Shown: piece after piece, positions 8,772-19,100 of the stretch
How positions within the stretch are numbered: position 1 is the stretch's first letter
Layout of the letters: each line of letters begins with the position of its first letter
Assembly (NCBI GenBank): GCA_016714025.1
Contig: JADJOB010000002.1
Span: forward strand, 479,501-543,500
From: Saprospiraceae bacterium
Lineage (GTDB): Bacteria; Bacteroidota; Bacteroidia; Chitinophagales; Saprospiraceae
Direction: 5' to 3'
Length of the DNA: 64,000 bases
Notes under the pieces: generated by a model
Seen by the model: the letters and a program-made list of their open reading frames with translations, nothing else
Told to the model about the DNA's origin: nothing
The model's database searches: none
Translations under genes and position numbers: made by a program

Positions 8772-9206
8772 TCAATTTCGTTTTCTTATAAATGTAAGGA
8801 TCAACAAAACGATTGAAAACAGTTTAACAACATTTACCATTAGAAACAATAAAAACGAAGGTCGCTCTGCATCCATGGGTTCGCTCCAGAATCTGAAGTA
8901 CGGGAAGTAGCGAATGTCGATCTCTACTTGTGGAAATACAGTTCCTTTGCAACGAATGTTTTCCGGAATTTTATAATCCAGTATTTCATTATATCCATCG
9001 TATCGCTGTTGGAAGCTATCGCTATTAAAACTGTATTCATATAAATACACACGATCTCCCTCACAGCTGTGGTTATAAATTTTTGCTTTGCCTGGAATTG
9101 AAAAGAAACGCAAGGCAATCGATCGGAACGGATCTTCCACTCTGAAAAAAGGCAATAAAAAGAAACAAGCACCAAAAAAGGCAATTATACGTAATAGCCA
9201 AATCAT
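8772..9206 (-). CDS. Small two-helix membrane protein, unknown
   Basis: 144 aa from the ATG at 9206. Longer versions of the frame would run into mtgA on the other strand, and 9206 gives a good N-terminal membrane helix (MIWLLRIIAFFGACFFLL). A second helix lies near the C-terminus (FLLFLMVNVVKLFSIVLLIL), so the ~80 residues between should be a small extracytoplasmic domain. The layout resembles DUF3592-like proteins, but I do not recognise the family with confidence. Divergent from mtgA with 48 bp between starts. Confidence 0.6.
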   Translation of the reverse strand: MIWLLRIIAFFGACFFLLPFFRVEDPFRSIALRFFSIPGKAKIYNHSCEGDRVYLYEYSFNSDSFQQRYDGYNEILDYKIPENIRCKGTVFPQVEIDIRYFPYFRFWSEPMDAERPSFLLFLMVNVVKLFSIVLLILTFIRKRN

Positions 9207-9210
9207 ACAA

Positions 9211-9240
9211 TTGATTTTCTGCCAAATGTATATAAATTTG
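9211..9240 (+). promoter_or_regulatory. Putative promoter of mtgA
   Basis: TTG at 9211-9213 and TAAATTTG at 9233-9240 are separated by 19 bases, a full match to the Bacteroidota consensus. The mtgA ATG follows at 9255. It supports the shorter start (9206) for the divergent gene. Confidence 0.55.
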
Positions 9241-9254
9241 AGCAGAGAATATTT

Positions 9255-10022
9255 ATGAAAACGATTCCGAAGAAAATACTCTATTCTGTTAAGTATCAAT
9301 TGCTTCGGTTCTACCATGCTTACAAATCCTGGGCCTGGTACTACAAGATCTTGACTTGGGTATTGACTATCTTGTCGCTTCATTTTTTATATTTCTTCTA
9401 TTTGATGCTTTTTTTCCCTCCGATTACAGCCACCCAGTTTGGGAGTTTGGTAAGTGGTCACGGATTAAACAGGGAATACGTTTGTCTTAAAAATATTTCA
9501 AGCAATGCCGTTCTAGCGGTTATGGGAGCGGAAGATCAGCTATTCGCTGAACATTATGGCTTCGATTTGGAAAGCATTGAAAAAGCAATGGAATACAATA
9601 AAAGAAAGCCTAAAAAAATGCGAGGTGCTTCTACCATAAGCCAGCAAGTTGCTAAAAATGTATTTTTATGGCAAGGGCGATCCTGGGTTCGAAAAGGATT
9701 AGAAGTTTATTTCACTTTAATGATTGAAACCTTGTGGAGCAAAAAAAGGATCATTGAAATGTATCTGAACATTGCAGAAATGGGGGATGGTGTCTTTGGA
9801 ATTCAAGCAGCCTCTAAAAAATATTTTAATAAAGATGCCAAGTACCTGAGCCGGGAAGAAGCAGCTAAAATTGCAGCATGCCTTCCCAATCCCAAGCGCT
9901 ACAAGGTCAAACCTGTTTCACCCTATGTTTCATTTCGCATTCCATGGATCATGCAACAAATGGATCAAATTGAACCTGATGAGGATATTCAACTTTTATT
10001 GAAGAAGGCTTATGTTAGGTAA
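9255..10022 (+). CDS. mtgA: Monofunctional peptidoglycan glycosyltransferase
   Basis: 255 aa, GT51 family. One N-terminal membrane helix (about 31-54) anchors the protein. The donor-site motif AEDQLFAEHYGFD carries catalytic E93; RGASTISQQVAKN and the second acidic position E150 (RKGLEVYFT) follow, then MYLNIAEMGDGVFGIQAAS. It polymerises lipid II into glycan strands on the outer face of the inner membrane. No transpeptidase domain is present, which separates it from class A PBPs. Confidence 0.93.
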   Translation: MKTIPKKILYSVKYQLLRFYHAYKSWAWYYKILTWVLTILSLHFLYFFYLMLFFPPITATQFGSLVSGHGLNREYVCLKNISSNAVLAVMGAEDQLFAEHYGFDLESIEKAMEYNKRKPKKMRGASTISQQVAKNVFLWQGRSWVRKGLEVYFTLMIETLWSKKRIIEMYLNIAEMGDGVFGIQAASKKYFNKDAKYLSREEAAKIAACLPNPKRYKVKPVSPYVSFRIPWIMQQMDQIEPDEDIQLLLKKAYVR

Positions 10023-10326
10023 CACCTTGATAAAATTTTTGCAATGATATGATACAATAAAAATCAAGAATTAAAATGTAGGCTTTATAATTAAAATATT
10101 TTAATTGATGAAGTATTTATACAATCTACATGTTTTTTTATAAAATCCAACTCTTTAACCAGAGGTAGTAAATATTAATTTCTAAAAATTTAAGTACATT
10201 CCGATTATCGTCTTCATTGAATAGTATTACTTTGCCTCATGAAATATTTTGTGAGATTTGAAATTATTTTGCAATTTAGATGCTCTGTATGATCTCTTGA
10301 GACAATTCAGGAATAAAAAATAAATT
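10023..10326. other. AT-rich gap between convergent genes
   Basis: No gene is seen. An 18-bp AT-only perfect palindrome lies at 10089-10106 (AATTAAAATATTTTAATT), of low information. No clear terminator with a T run was found. Confidence 0.4.
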
Positions 10327-12879
10327 TCATTTCATTTTATCAGGAAAATATTTCTTCATCAATGCATCCCATTCAGACAATGCACGCAGTGTAGTGAGTT
10401 CTTCATCTTTTTCCAGTTGCTCAAAGGTACTTCCATTATTAATTGCCTTTTCAACCCAGCCTATGGCATCCTCCGTTTTTGTTTCGGAAACAAGCAGGTA
10501 AGCCATTCCGAGCATAGCGCCGGTGTAATTGGGATTAAGTTCAATGGCTTTCAGAAAATTTCGTTTAGCCTCATCGGGGCGTTTGGTTTTGAAATAAACC
10601 ATGCCCAAATGTTTTCGAGGATTTGCAAACGTCGTGTCGAGAGAACAAATCTTTTTAAAAATAGGTTCTGCATCTGCATAACGATGAGTTAAAAGGTACA
10701 ATCCACCGAGGTTGTTCCAGGTAAAAGTATACGTTGAATCAAGTTCAATTGCTTTAATTAGCATAGGCTCTGCTTCCTGATAGCGGCGGGTTTGGATGTA
10801 TGAAAAACCAAGGTTATTCCAGGCTTTATATTGAGAAGAATCCATACTTAGGGCTTTTTTCAAAATCGGCACCGCTTCTTCGTACCGTCGGGTTTGATTG
10901 TACAAAGATCCTAGGTTATTCCAAGTGACGATTTGCGTTGAATCAATCGAAATAACTTTTTTAAAAATTGGTTCAGCTTCTGTAAAACGACGTGTTTGAT
11001 TGTATAATGATCCAAGGTTATTCATTACAGAAATATTTGTTGAATCCATTGACAAGGCTTTATGAAAATTTTCTTCGGCTTCTTTGAATTTACCTATTCC
11101 TAAAAAGATCATGCCATAATCATTATACCAACATGGATACATTGGACCTTCAGATTCCTTGTATTTTTCCATTAACCTCAACGCTTCTGCATTATTTCCA
11201 AGCAATCGATTCAACAAAGCCCACTGATTAATGACATAAGGGTGTAATGAATCTATTTTTTCTGCGATTTGCAAAGCTTGTTTTGCCAGGTCCAATTTTT
11301 TTTGTGCACAAAATATACCTGCTAGATCAGTATAAGGCAGCACCCAATTGGGTGCAAGATTATGAGCTTGTTCAGCACAAATAAAAGCCGAATCTGCTTT
11401 CCGAAGATGGTTAATATAAATGATACTCATTCGATGCAAGGGTAAGGGAGACTGCGGTTCCAGTTCAAGAGACTTTTTAAAAAGAGGCAAACATTGTCTA
11501 GCAAGCGATTCATCCGGATTCACATGGTGTAATGCATTAATACCCATGAAGAGTAATTTTCGGGCTTGTAAGGATCGATACATATAATGTTCTTTGCCTA
11601 GCAGCTCTGAGGCTCTATCCAATAAGCGAGGGATTGGTTGGAGGTTAATGCTTTTGCCAATACATTGTAATTGCTGCACATCAGCTGCCAACCAAATGTT
11701 TATGGCTTGTTGTGCATCTTCTTGTAAAGCAGCTGCAAAATTACGCCTCATGGTCGAATGCAATCGCTCTAATTTTGGTTCCAAAAGCAATTGCTCATAG
11801 TAACTGTTTGCACATGCATTGGAAGGTTCTAAAAATATTTTATTTTTTAAAGCTGATTTAAATAATTGATAGGTTCTTCTAGTATTCGAATCTAACTTTG
11901 AAAGCAGCTCCTCTTCAGTACTTCTTGATTCAATAGCACTTAAAGTCATCATTTGATTTGACTTATCAGATTTAATAGAAGCTAAGATCTTTTCATCCAC
12001 ACTGGTTAAACGTTCATTGCGATTGCCAAGGATCATCGGTACCTGACTAACCGGGGCCACTTCATTGGTCACATGATCTTCCAGGTATCTTCCGACTTCC
12101 TGCAATGTCACCCATTGATCCTTATTGCTATCTGCTAAACCATAAAGTGCATCCAGAAGGTGATATGAAAATGCTCCACGACCACCGCCCCATTGTTCGC
12201 CTTCAATGCTGTATTCATTGGGTTGGCATGACATGATTTTAATTTCATTTCCAAATTGTTTTGCAAGATTGGCTGCAGTTGCTTGTGATCCATTGACTGA
12301 ACTTCCGGCAAGGGTGCCTGAGCGACATGCGTCTGTGATCACAATAACTTTTGCCTTATTTTGAATTGAAAGTGTGGAAACTACTTCCTGTAGCATCGGC
12401 AAAGCAAATGCACCACCAGCCATATACACCCGGGCAGGCGCATCCCAGCACAATAAAAATCCGGATTGTGTCAAACTTTTTTTCTCTACATCCCCATGTC
12501 CGGAAAAATAAATAATCGCTTGATCGCCTTCTTTGCATACTTCCCACAACCAATCAAGGGCATTTGCAAATTGTGCCATGGTTGCATTGGAATTAATCAA
12601 TACTTTCAAATGGTCGTTGTCGAGATTACCGCCGGTGTTTGATTTGAGATAATTAGCAAATGCTTCTGCGTCTCTATCTGCAAAGCGAAGATCTGGAATG
12701 GCAGGATCCTGGTAGTCGGAGATCCCAATGACAACTGCATAGGTTCTGGTTGATAGTTGTTGGTTGCCTGCCCCAAGAGAACTGTTGGGGATAGTTGATA
12801 GCGGAGAAGCACCTTTTTGTTGAGAAAATAAAGATTCCGCCAGAAAAGGTATAAAGAATATTAGAACAAGATGTTTCAT
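10327..12879 (-). CDS. Csp1: secreted caspase-like protease with TPRs
   Basis: 850 aa. Signal peptide (MKHLVLIFFIPFLAESLFSQ), a linker rich in Ser/Gly/Gln, then a peptidase C14 domain from about residue 46. The catalytic His is in YFSGHGD (H128) and the Cys in VITDACRSG (C185). An EF-hand-like loop follows at D250-E261 (DSNKDQWVTLQE). The middle module holds AAALQEDAQQ, then TPRs run to the end; four 34-residue units near 600-740 are close copies (WNNLGSLYNQTRRY pattern). The end, LMKKYFPDK, is shared with the other Csp proteins. Its catalytic domain is of the same subtype as Csp3. Caspase-type proteases cut after basic or acidic residues; the target here is unknown. Expected in the periplasm, as no T9SS domain is seen. 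Confidence 0.85.
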   Translation of the reverse strand: MKHLVLIFFIPFLAESLFSQQKGASPLSTIPNSSLGAGNQQLSTRTYAVVIGISDYQDPAIPDLRFADRDAEAFANYLKSNTGGNLDNDHLKVLINSNATMAQFANALDWLWEVCKEGDQAIIYFSGHGDVEKKSLTQSGFLLCWDAPARVYMAGGAFALPMLQEVVSTLSIQNKAKVIVITDACRSGTLAGSSVNGSQATAANLAKQFGNEIKIMSCQPNEYSIEGEQWGGGRGAFSYHLLDALYGLADSNKDQWVTLQEVGRYLEDHVTNEVAPVSQVPMILGNRNERLTSVDEKILASIKSDKSNQMMTLSAIESRSTEEELLSKLDSNTRRTYQLFKSALKNKIFLEPSNACANSYYEQLLLEPKLERLHSTMRRNFAAALQEDAQQAINIWLAADVQQLQCIGKSINLQPIPRLLDRASELLGKEHYMYRSLQARKLLFMGINALHHVNPDESLARQCLPLFKKSLELEPQSPLPLHRMSIIYINHLRKADSAFICAEQAHNLAPNWVLPYTDLAGIFCAQKKLDLAKQALQIAEKIDSLHPYVINQWALLNRLLGNNAEALRLMEKYKESEGPMYPCWYNDYGMIFLGIGKFKEAEENFHKALSMDSTNISVMNNLGSLYNQTRRFTEAEPIFKKVISIDSTQIVTWNNLGSLYNQTRRYEEAVPILKKALSMDSSQYKAWNNLGFSYIQTRRYQEAEPMLIKAIELDSTYTFTWNNLGGLYLLTHRYADAEPIFKKICSLDTTFANPRKHLGMVYFKTKRPDEAKRNFLKAIELNPNYTGAMLGMAYLLVSETKTEDAIGWVEKAINNGSTFEQLEKDEELTTLRALSEWDALMKKYFPDKMK
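12748..12822 (-). repeat. 75-bp linker repeat, copy A (in Csp1)
   Basis: Encodes the linker between signal peptide and caspase domain (PLSTIPNSSLGAGNQQ region). It differs from copy B at two of 75 bases. It includes the inverted repeat CCCCAA/TTGGGG with an 8-base loop. Confidence 0.85.
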
Positions 12880-13146
12880 TTGTTAAACCGGAAGTAATTT
12901 TAGTTCAAGATAACTCTTGGTTTGTCTATAAAATACCTAAATAAATTTTAAATATAATCCTTTTATCCAATTATGTCTATTTGATACAGTATTAAATTCT
13001 AATTATTGGCCTTCCACTTGGTAAGAAATTATTTTAACAGACTTAAACGTCGCTAAATTCATTAGAAATAATATCCCATCCTTAGTTATGTAAAATACTT
13101 TCTCAAAATTTATAATATCCCTCCAAAATTGATGGATAAAACAGAG

Positions 13147-15693
13147 TCAATCTTTTACCTTACCACTGAAATATTTATTAATCAGCAAGTTCCATTCTTT
13201 TAGCTTACGTAGCGATTCCAGTTCTAGCAATGCCATTAAAATAGGATACATGGCTCCATTTTGAATACTTTTTTCCAGCCAATTTATTCCTTCCTGCTCC
13301 CTATTAAGCTTAGTTGTTGCAATTGCTAAATAAATCATGGCCATATAATTTCCAGGGTATGTTTTTAAAGATTTTTTGCTCTGTACTATTGCATCTTCAA
13401 AATGAGCTTGCTTAATCCGCAAATAGGCAATTTCTGAATAAAGTTCAGCAAGCATAGAATCAAGGCTAAAAGCCTTTTCCAATTGGATATCTGCTGTTAA
13501 AATATTTCCGATTTGCAAATTAAAGTGTGCAGCTGCAACCCAATGTATTGCCTTCGTAGAATCCAAATTTATTGCGTGATTGATAGTTTTTTCTGCCAAA
13601 GTCGTTTGCCCAGTATATAAATAATATAGCATCAAATGGTACCAGGTGTAGGGTTCAAATGCATTGAGTTGGGTAGCTTTTATATAGTGCTTACCCGCTT
13701 CTTTAATTCGTCCTGTTTGAAACAATAAATCAGCCAGACGAATGTGTGTTTCCATAAAATTTGAATCCAGCTCTAAAGATTTTCGAATCAATTTCTCCGA
13801 TTCAGAATACCGACCCTGTATAAAATATACTGTCCCTAAATTCCGATAAGCCCATTCATGTGAAGGATATTTTTTTATTAAAAAACTAAACAATGGAATG
13901 GCTTTGTCATACTGTGCCTTTTGGACATATAAAATTCCTAAATTTATATAAGGTCCACCCATGAGTGAATCCAATTGAATCGCCTTTTTATAATAATATT
14001 CCGCATTGTCCAAATCGGAAATATAGGAATAGTACATCCCCCATATGTTTTTAATATCGCTAGAACTTGAATCAATTGTTGCAGCTTTTTCCAGATAATA
14101 TTTTGCTTTTTCTGGCATACTGAATGGCCAGAGATATGAACCGGCAAGAAGTTCATAGGGTATGACCCAACCAGGTTGCAAATCCATAGCTTTTAATGCA
14201 TAATATTCCATTGAATCAGCTTGAATTAATGTATATCCATATAATTTACTGATTTGCCAGTAAACTTGCGGGAGATCTTTTTGCCAGCGAAGAGCTTCAT
14301 TGAATTTTTGCAAAGCCAAATTTCCTGCTTCCTGATTGGGATTCTCATTTTCCAAAGCAATTAAAAATCCTTCAAAAAAACATCGTCTGGCTTGAAGTGT
14401 GGAATACATAATATGATCCTCTCCTAATAGTTCTGCCGCACGAGCTAAATAGCTCGGATATCTTTTAAATTTATACCTCCATCCATCTTTAGTATGTAAA
14501 AATATTTCCCGATCTCCGGAGATAAATTGATTCATCACTTGTTGGGCATCATCCTGCAAAGCCGCTGCAAAATTTCTCCGCATGCTAGAATACAATTTAT
14601 TCAATTCTTTTTTAGCGATTAATTGATTGTAATAATAATCCGCACATTTTGTACTGGGTTGCAGAAAAACTTTCTCACGAAGGGAAGTATAAAATGATTG
14701 ATATAAAATCCTGGTGCTGCTATCCAGTGTCATTAGAATCTGTTCCTCAATTCCTTTTGATTCAATTGGAGACAAAGTAACAATCTGATTCGATTTCCCG
14801 GAAGTAACTTCAGCCAATAGCTGATCATCCACCTGCGATAGCATAGCACTTTTATCACCTAAAATCATTGGAAGTTGGCTTACTGGAGCAACTTCAGCTG
14901 GTACATGGTCTTCCAGATACCTTCCGATTTCAAAAACAGAAACTGACCCATCTTTATTAAAGTCCGCCAATCCATACAATCCATTAATAAAATTATACGA
15001 AAATGCCCCACGACCACCTCCCCATTGTTCTCCTTCAATTGAATATTCGTTGGGTTGACAGGATAATATTTTTATTTCATTGGCATATTGTTTTGCAAGG
15101 TTGGCGCCAGTAATTTGCGAACCACCTACACTACTTCCTGCTAATTTACCTGACCTACATGCATCGGTAATAACAATTACTTTTGCTTTGTTTTGAGATG
15201 AAAGGGTTGTAATGATATCCTGAAACATCGGTAATGCCATGGCTCCTCCTGCTAAGTAAACTCTTGCAGGCGCATCCCAACATAAAAGATATCCTGGTTG
15301 AGTGATGGTTTTCTTTTCTACATCTCCATGTCCGGAAAAATATAAAATCACCTGATCATTTTCTTTTACCACTTCCATCAACCAATCCAATGCAATGGCA
15401 AATTGCGCAACCGTTGCTTGTTCATTGATCAATACTTTTAAATGATCATTGTCAAGATTTCCACCAGCATCCGATCTTAAATAATTTGCAAAAGCCTCAG
15501 CATCTTTATCGGCAAAACGAAGGTCAGGAATGGCAGGATCTTGATAGTCAGAGATACCAACGACAACAGCGTAAATACTACTAACTACTGATTGCTGACC
15601 CCTTATAACTGGTTTTGGTGTGACCCCTTTGGTTTGTGCATGAGAGCTAACAAATGTTAGTACTAATAAAATGTTGCTAATGATGAATCTCAT
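13147..15693 (-). CDS. Csp2: secreted caspase-like protease with TPRs
   Basis: 848 aa. Signal peptide (MRFIISNILLVLTFVSSHAQ), a short linker unlike that of the other copies, and a C14 caspase-like domain with H122 (YFSGHGD) and C179 (ITDACRSG). An EF-hand-like loop D244-E255 (DFNKDGSVSVFE) is the most canonical of the set. The middle module (AAALQDDAQQ, RAAELLGEDH) precedes a long TPR array reaching the C-terminus (INKYFSGKVKD). The catalytic domain is nearly identical to that of Csp4, also at DNA level, while its early TPRs resemble Csp3. The start lies 12 bp after the stop of the 103-aa orphan gene, so the two are probably co-transcribed. Confidence 0.85.
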   Translation of the reverse strand: MRFIISNILLVLTFVSSHAQTKGVTPKPVIRGQQSVVSSIYAVVVGISDYQDPAIPDLRFADKDAEAFANYLRSDAGGNLDNDHLKVLINEQATVAQFAIALDWLMEVVKENDQVILYFSGHGDVEKKTITQPGYLLCWDAPARVYLAGGAMALPMFQDIITTLSSQNKAKVIVITDACRSGKLAGSSVGGSQITGANLAKQYANEIKILSCQPNEYSIEGEQWGGGRGAFSYNFINGLYGLADFNKDGSVSVFEIGRYLEDHVPAEVAPVSQLPMILGDKSAMLSQVDDQLLAEVTSGKSNQIVTLSPIESKGIEEQILMTLDSSTRILYQSFYTSLREKVFLQPSTKCADYYYNQLIAKKELNKLYSSMRRNFAAALQDDAQQVMNQFISGDREIFLHTKDGWRYKFKRYPSYLARAAELLGEDHIMYSTLQARRCFFEGFLIALENENPNQEAGNLALQKFNEALRWQKDLPQVYWQISKLYGYTLIQADSMEYYALKAMDLQPGWVIPYELLAGSYLWPFSMPEKAKYYLEKAATIDSSSSDIKNIWGMYYSYISDLDNAEYYYKKAIQLDSLMGGPYINLGILYVQKAQYDKAIPLFSFLIKKYPSHEWAYRNLGTVYFIQGRYSESEKLIRKSLELDSNFMETHIRLADLLFQTGRIKEAGKHYIKATQLNAFEPYTWYHLMLYYLYTGQTTLAEKTINHAINLDSTKAIHWVAAAHFNLQIGNILTADIQLEKAFSLDSMLAELYSEIAYLRIKQAHFEDAIVQSKKSLKTYPGNYMAMIYLAIATTKLNREQEGINWLEKSIQNGAMYPILMALLELESLRKLKEWNLLINKYFSGKVKD

Positions 15694-15705
15694 TTATTTT
15701 AATCT

Positions 15706-16017
15706 TCATATTGTTGTAGGAAAAAGAAATTTCAATGCGCTCTTTACTTCTTGTGAGAAGCGCAATTGAATGAGATCGTTGTTGCTTTCGATCCATTTGA
15801 AACATGTACAGTCTTTATCAATTGTTTGAACCGGAAATTCCGCATGCTTCTTCAAATCAATCAAGTACCATGCCCAGCGGGCTTGTGAACTGAGCTTGAG
15901 AATTTCGGTATCCGCATAGTCTTTTAGCCCATGGATAAAATCAATCTGAGTTATTAGTGAACAGGAATCCTTTATAAGTTTATCTCTCAGCTTTTTAGCA
16001 TGGGAATTTGCTATCAT
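15706..16017 (-). CDS. 103-aa orphan protein in the caspase array
   Basis: ATG at 16017, stop 12 bp before Csp2. No signal peptide or membrane helix; the product looks cytosolic, helical in the first half, with a CTCFKWIESNND patch near residue 70. I recognise no family. It is the only small gene in the array, and the only one without an export signal, so it could be a regulator or cytosolic partner, or simply a remnant. It could also be a chance frame, but the tight spacing to Csp2 and the ATG favour a gene. Confidence 0.5.
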   Translation of the reverse strand: MIANSHAKKLRDKLIKDSCSLITQIDFIHGLKDYADTEILKLSSQARWAWYLIDLKKHAEFPVQTIDKDCTCFKWIESNNDLIQLRFSQEVKSALKFLFPTTI

Positions 16018-16165
16018 TTCCTATAGGTCTAGTTGTATTATTAACAATAAAAAGAAACAGCCTGCATTTTAACAAACTTTCTTGTAATATAATTATATTA
16101 TGTATTAAAAATTATCCTTTTAAAAAATAAAATCTTGCACGCCAAATTCTATCATAAAAAGCAGA

Positions 16166-19100
16166 TCATTCCACCAACACAAATCCCGCCCACTGATATG
16201 GATCCAATCCATTGTCCCGCAATTCCTTTTGCGCTTCATGAAAAGCATCCGGAATACTCATTTTTTCAGTTAGCCACTTTTTATAAAAAGTTGTCATCAA
16301 CAACGAGGTTTGGTTATCCGGAACTTGCCACAATGACATAATCAAATATTTTGCGCCTGCAATTTTGAATGCTCGCTGCAAGCCATAGACTCCTTCGTTG
16401 CCTTGGATATCGCCGAGGCCGGTTTCACAGGCTGAGAGGACAACTAATTCTGTATTGGATAAATTCATCTTACTGATTTCATAAGCTGTAAGGATTCCGT
16501 CTTCCATGCCTTCCTTAAAAGGTCTGCCTTCCGTCCATGCGTAATTACCACCAGCGAGAATCAAACCGGAACGAATCATCGGGTGATCAGATATTTTGAA
16601 TGCAGATTCATTTGTTTCAAATTCCTCTTTTACCCTTGGTGAGGTAGCTTTCGCAGTTCCCTCACTTGCCGTCCCGCTAGAATTGGCGGGATCATGCGAC
16701 ATTCTGCCTGTGGCAGAAATCGTTCGGTCAGGAAAGAAAAAACCATGTGTTGAAATATGCAGCACACGAGGAGATGATACTGATTTTCCAATATTTTTAA
16801 ATGCTTCCTCAGTTGCATAATTACCAGAATACACTATCGTTTCAAATTTTGATTTCTTAAATAATTTGGAGGCACTATTTATTTCATTCTTTGTTCCCGG
16901 AAGATAAACCCATTCGCTTCCAGCTTCTTTTATTCCCCGGGATGCATATGAAAAGGAAAGCTCATCAGTTTTTGAAGCTAACAAATTGATCCTATTGGAG
17001 TCTAACTTAATTGAAGTAGTGTCCATATTGTAATTAATGCCACCAAATAATACCGCTAAGTTACTGGCATCGACATTGATCAGATCAGGCACTACCAATG
17101 ATCTTGTACTTCCAAGTCGCACTAATTTAAATTTATCGGAGAGATTTGTTTTATCATCAATCGGAATGGCATTAAAGTTAATTCTATGTAACAAACCAGA
17201 TGGTGAATAGTAAATTGTTTTCGTATTTGGAAACAAATGAATAAGTGGTTTCCAGAACAATTCATACAAGTGATCAAGATTGTTCCCTGCAACTATAGGT
17301 TTCACCCCTCGAGTATAAATTTTCGAAAGCAATTCACTGTTATTCCATTCACCTTTTTTGGATAAAATTTCTTTTAATTCTTTCTCTTCAAACAAGGGTA
17401 CAAAAACTGGCGCGCTCATTTCATTTATGAGTACAAGAGCAGCGTACATCATACTGTCCGTAATCATCTTATTATAATGTACAAATTCAATAGCTGCTTC
17501 CCCTTCTTTCAATTTCGACTTAACTTCCTGCCAGTTTACCTGCCGCATTGCCTCACCATATCCAGCCACCGTGCGTGTCAGGTCCTTTTCCAATACATTG
17601 GCTTTTTCTTCAAGTTCTTCGACCCCTCTGCGTTCGGTGATGGGCTTACTGTACTCGATGGCGAGGCGGTGTTCATAGGATTTCAGCAGGTTATATTTTT
17701 TAGTAGAAGTAGTGTCGGTAAGCGCCAGGCGTTTGACCTTGTTTGCAGCGTTGAGCAGGAAGCCTTTATAAAAAAGGGTGTTGTCAAAACTGGCAGTTAC
17801 TGCTTTTTGGCTTTTGGATATATGTACAAAAGAAAGGATTTCGCTTTGGCTTATTGAAAATAAGTTCAAGTAATTATTCAGTTCTTTTTCTGATAGGTGG
17901 CGCATTGCTCTTTCAGCAAGCAGCTTGTTGACAGTGGATAGTTCCATGAAAATAGGTTCGGCTTTTTCATATAAATGCATACTACAATAAAGAATCGCCA
18001 GATTGTGCTGACTTGCGACATAATCGGGGTGTTCCTTTCCCAGAGCTTTTTCCCGAATGGCTTTGGATTCCAGGTAAAGTGATTCGACTTTTTCGGATTG
18101 GCCCATAATCCAATAAAGCTTTGCCAAATTGTTCAGGCTATTGGCAATTTCAGAATGTTCCTTGCCAAATGCTTTTTCCTGAATGGCTTTTGCTTCCAGT
18201 AAAAGCGGTTCTGCTTTTACGTATTGGCCCATTTTACCATACAGTATAGCCAGGTTGTTCAGGCTTGAGGCATAGTTGGGGTGATCCTTGCCCAGTGCTT
18301 TTTCCTGAATGGCTTTGGCCTCCTGGTAAAGAGGTTCGGCTTTATCATATTGGCTCATTTCATCATAAAGTATAGCCAATAGGTTTAGGCTTTGAGCATA
18401 AATGGGATGCTCCTTTCCCAAGGCTTTTTCAAAAATGGCTTTGGATTCCAGTAAAAGTAGTTCTGCTTTTTCGTTTTGGCCCAATTTCGTGTAAATAAAA
18501 GCCAGGTTTCCCAGGCTTTGAGCATAATCGGGATGTTCCTTCCCTAATACTTTTTCACAAATGTCTTTAGCTTCCAAATAAAGTGGTTCGGCTTTATCGT
18601 ATTGACTTATTAAAAAATAGTGACTTGCAAGGTTGTTAAGGCTTGTGATAAAATCGGGATGTTCCTTGCCCAATACTCTTTCACGAGTGACTTTGGCTTC
18701 CAGGTAAAGCGGTTCAGCCTTTTCATATTGGCCCCTGTCGCTGTACAAATTTCCCAAGTTGTTCAAACTTTGGGCATAATCAGGATGTTCCTTGCCCAGG
18801 ACTTTCTCCCGAATAGCTTTGGATTCCAGGTAAAGCAGTTCAGCCTTTTCATATTGGCCCCTTTTGCTGTAAAAAATTCCCAAGTTGTTCAAACTTTGGG
18901 CATAATCAGGATGTTCCTTGCCCAGGACTTTCTCCCGAATGGCTTTGGATTCCAGGTAAAGCGGTTCGGCTTTTTCGGCTTGGCCCATGTCATTGTATAA
19001 AATAGCCAGACTGTTCAGGCTGTTGGCATAATTAGGATGGTCCTTTCCAAGAGCTTTTTCGCGGATGGATTTGGCCTCGAGATACCATTTTTCGGTTCCC

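Noticed and set aside
10089..10106. 18-bp perfect AT palindrome as an operator (also 16085-16100)
   Set aside because: Made only of A and T in AT-rich DNA; expected by chance, so no function is claimed.
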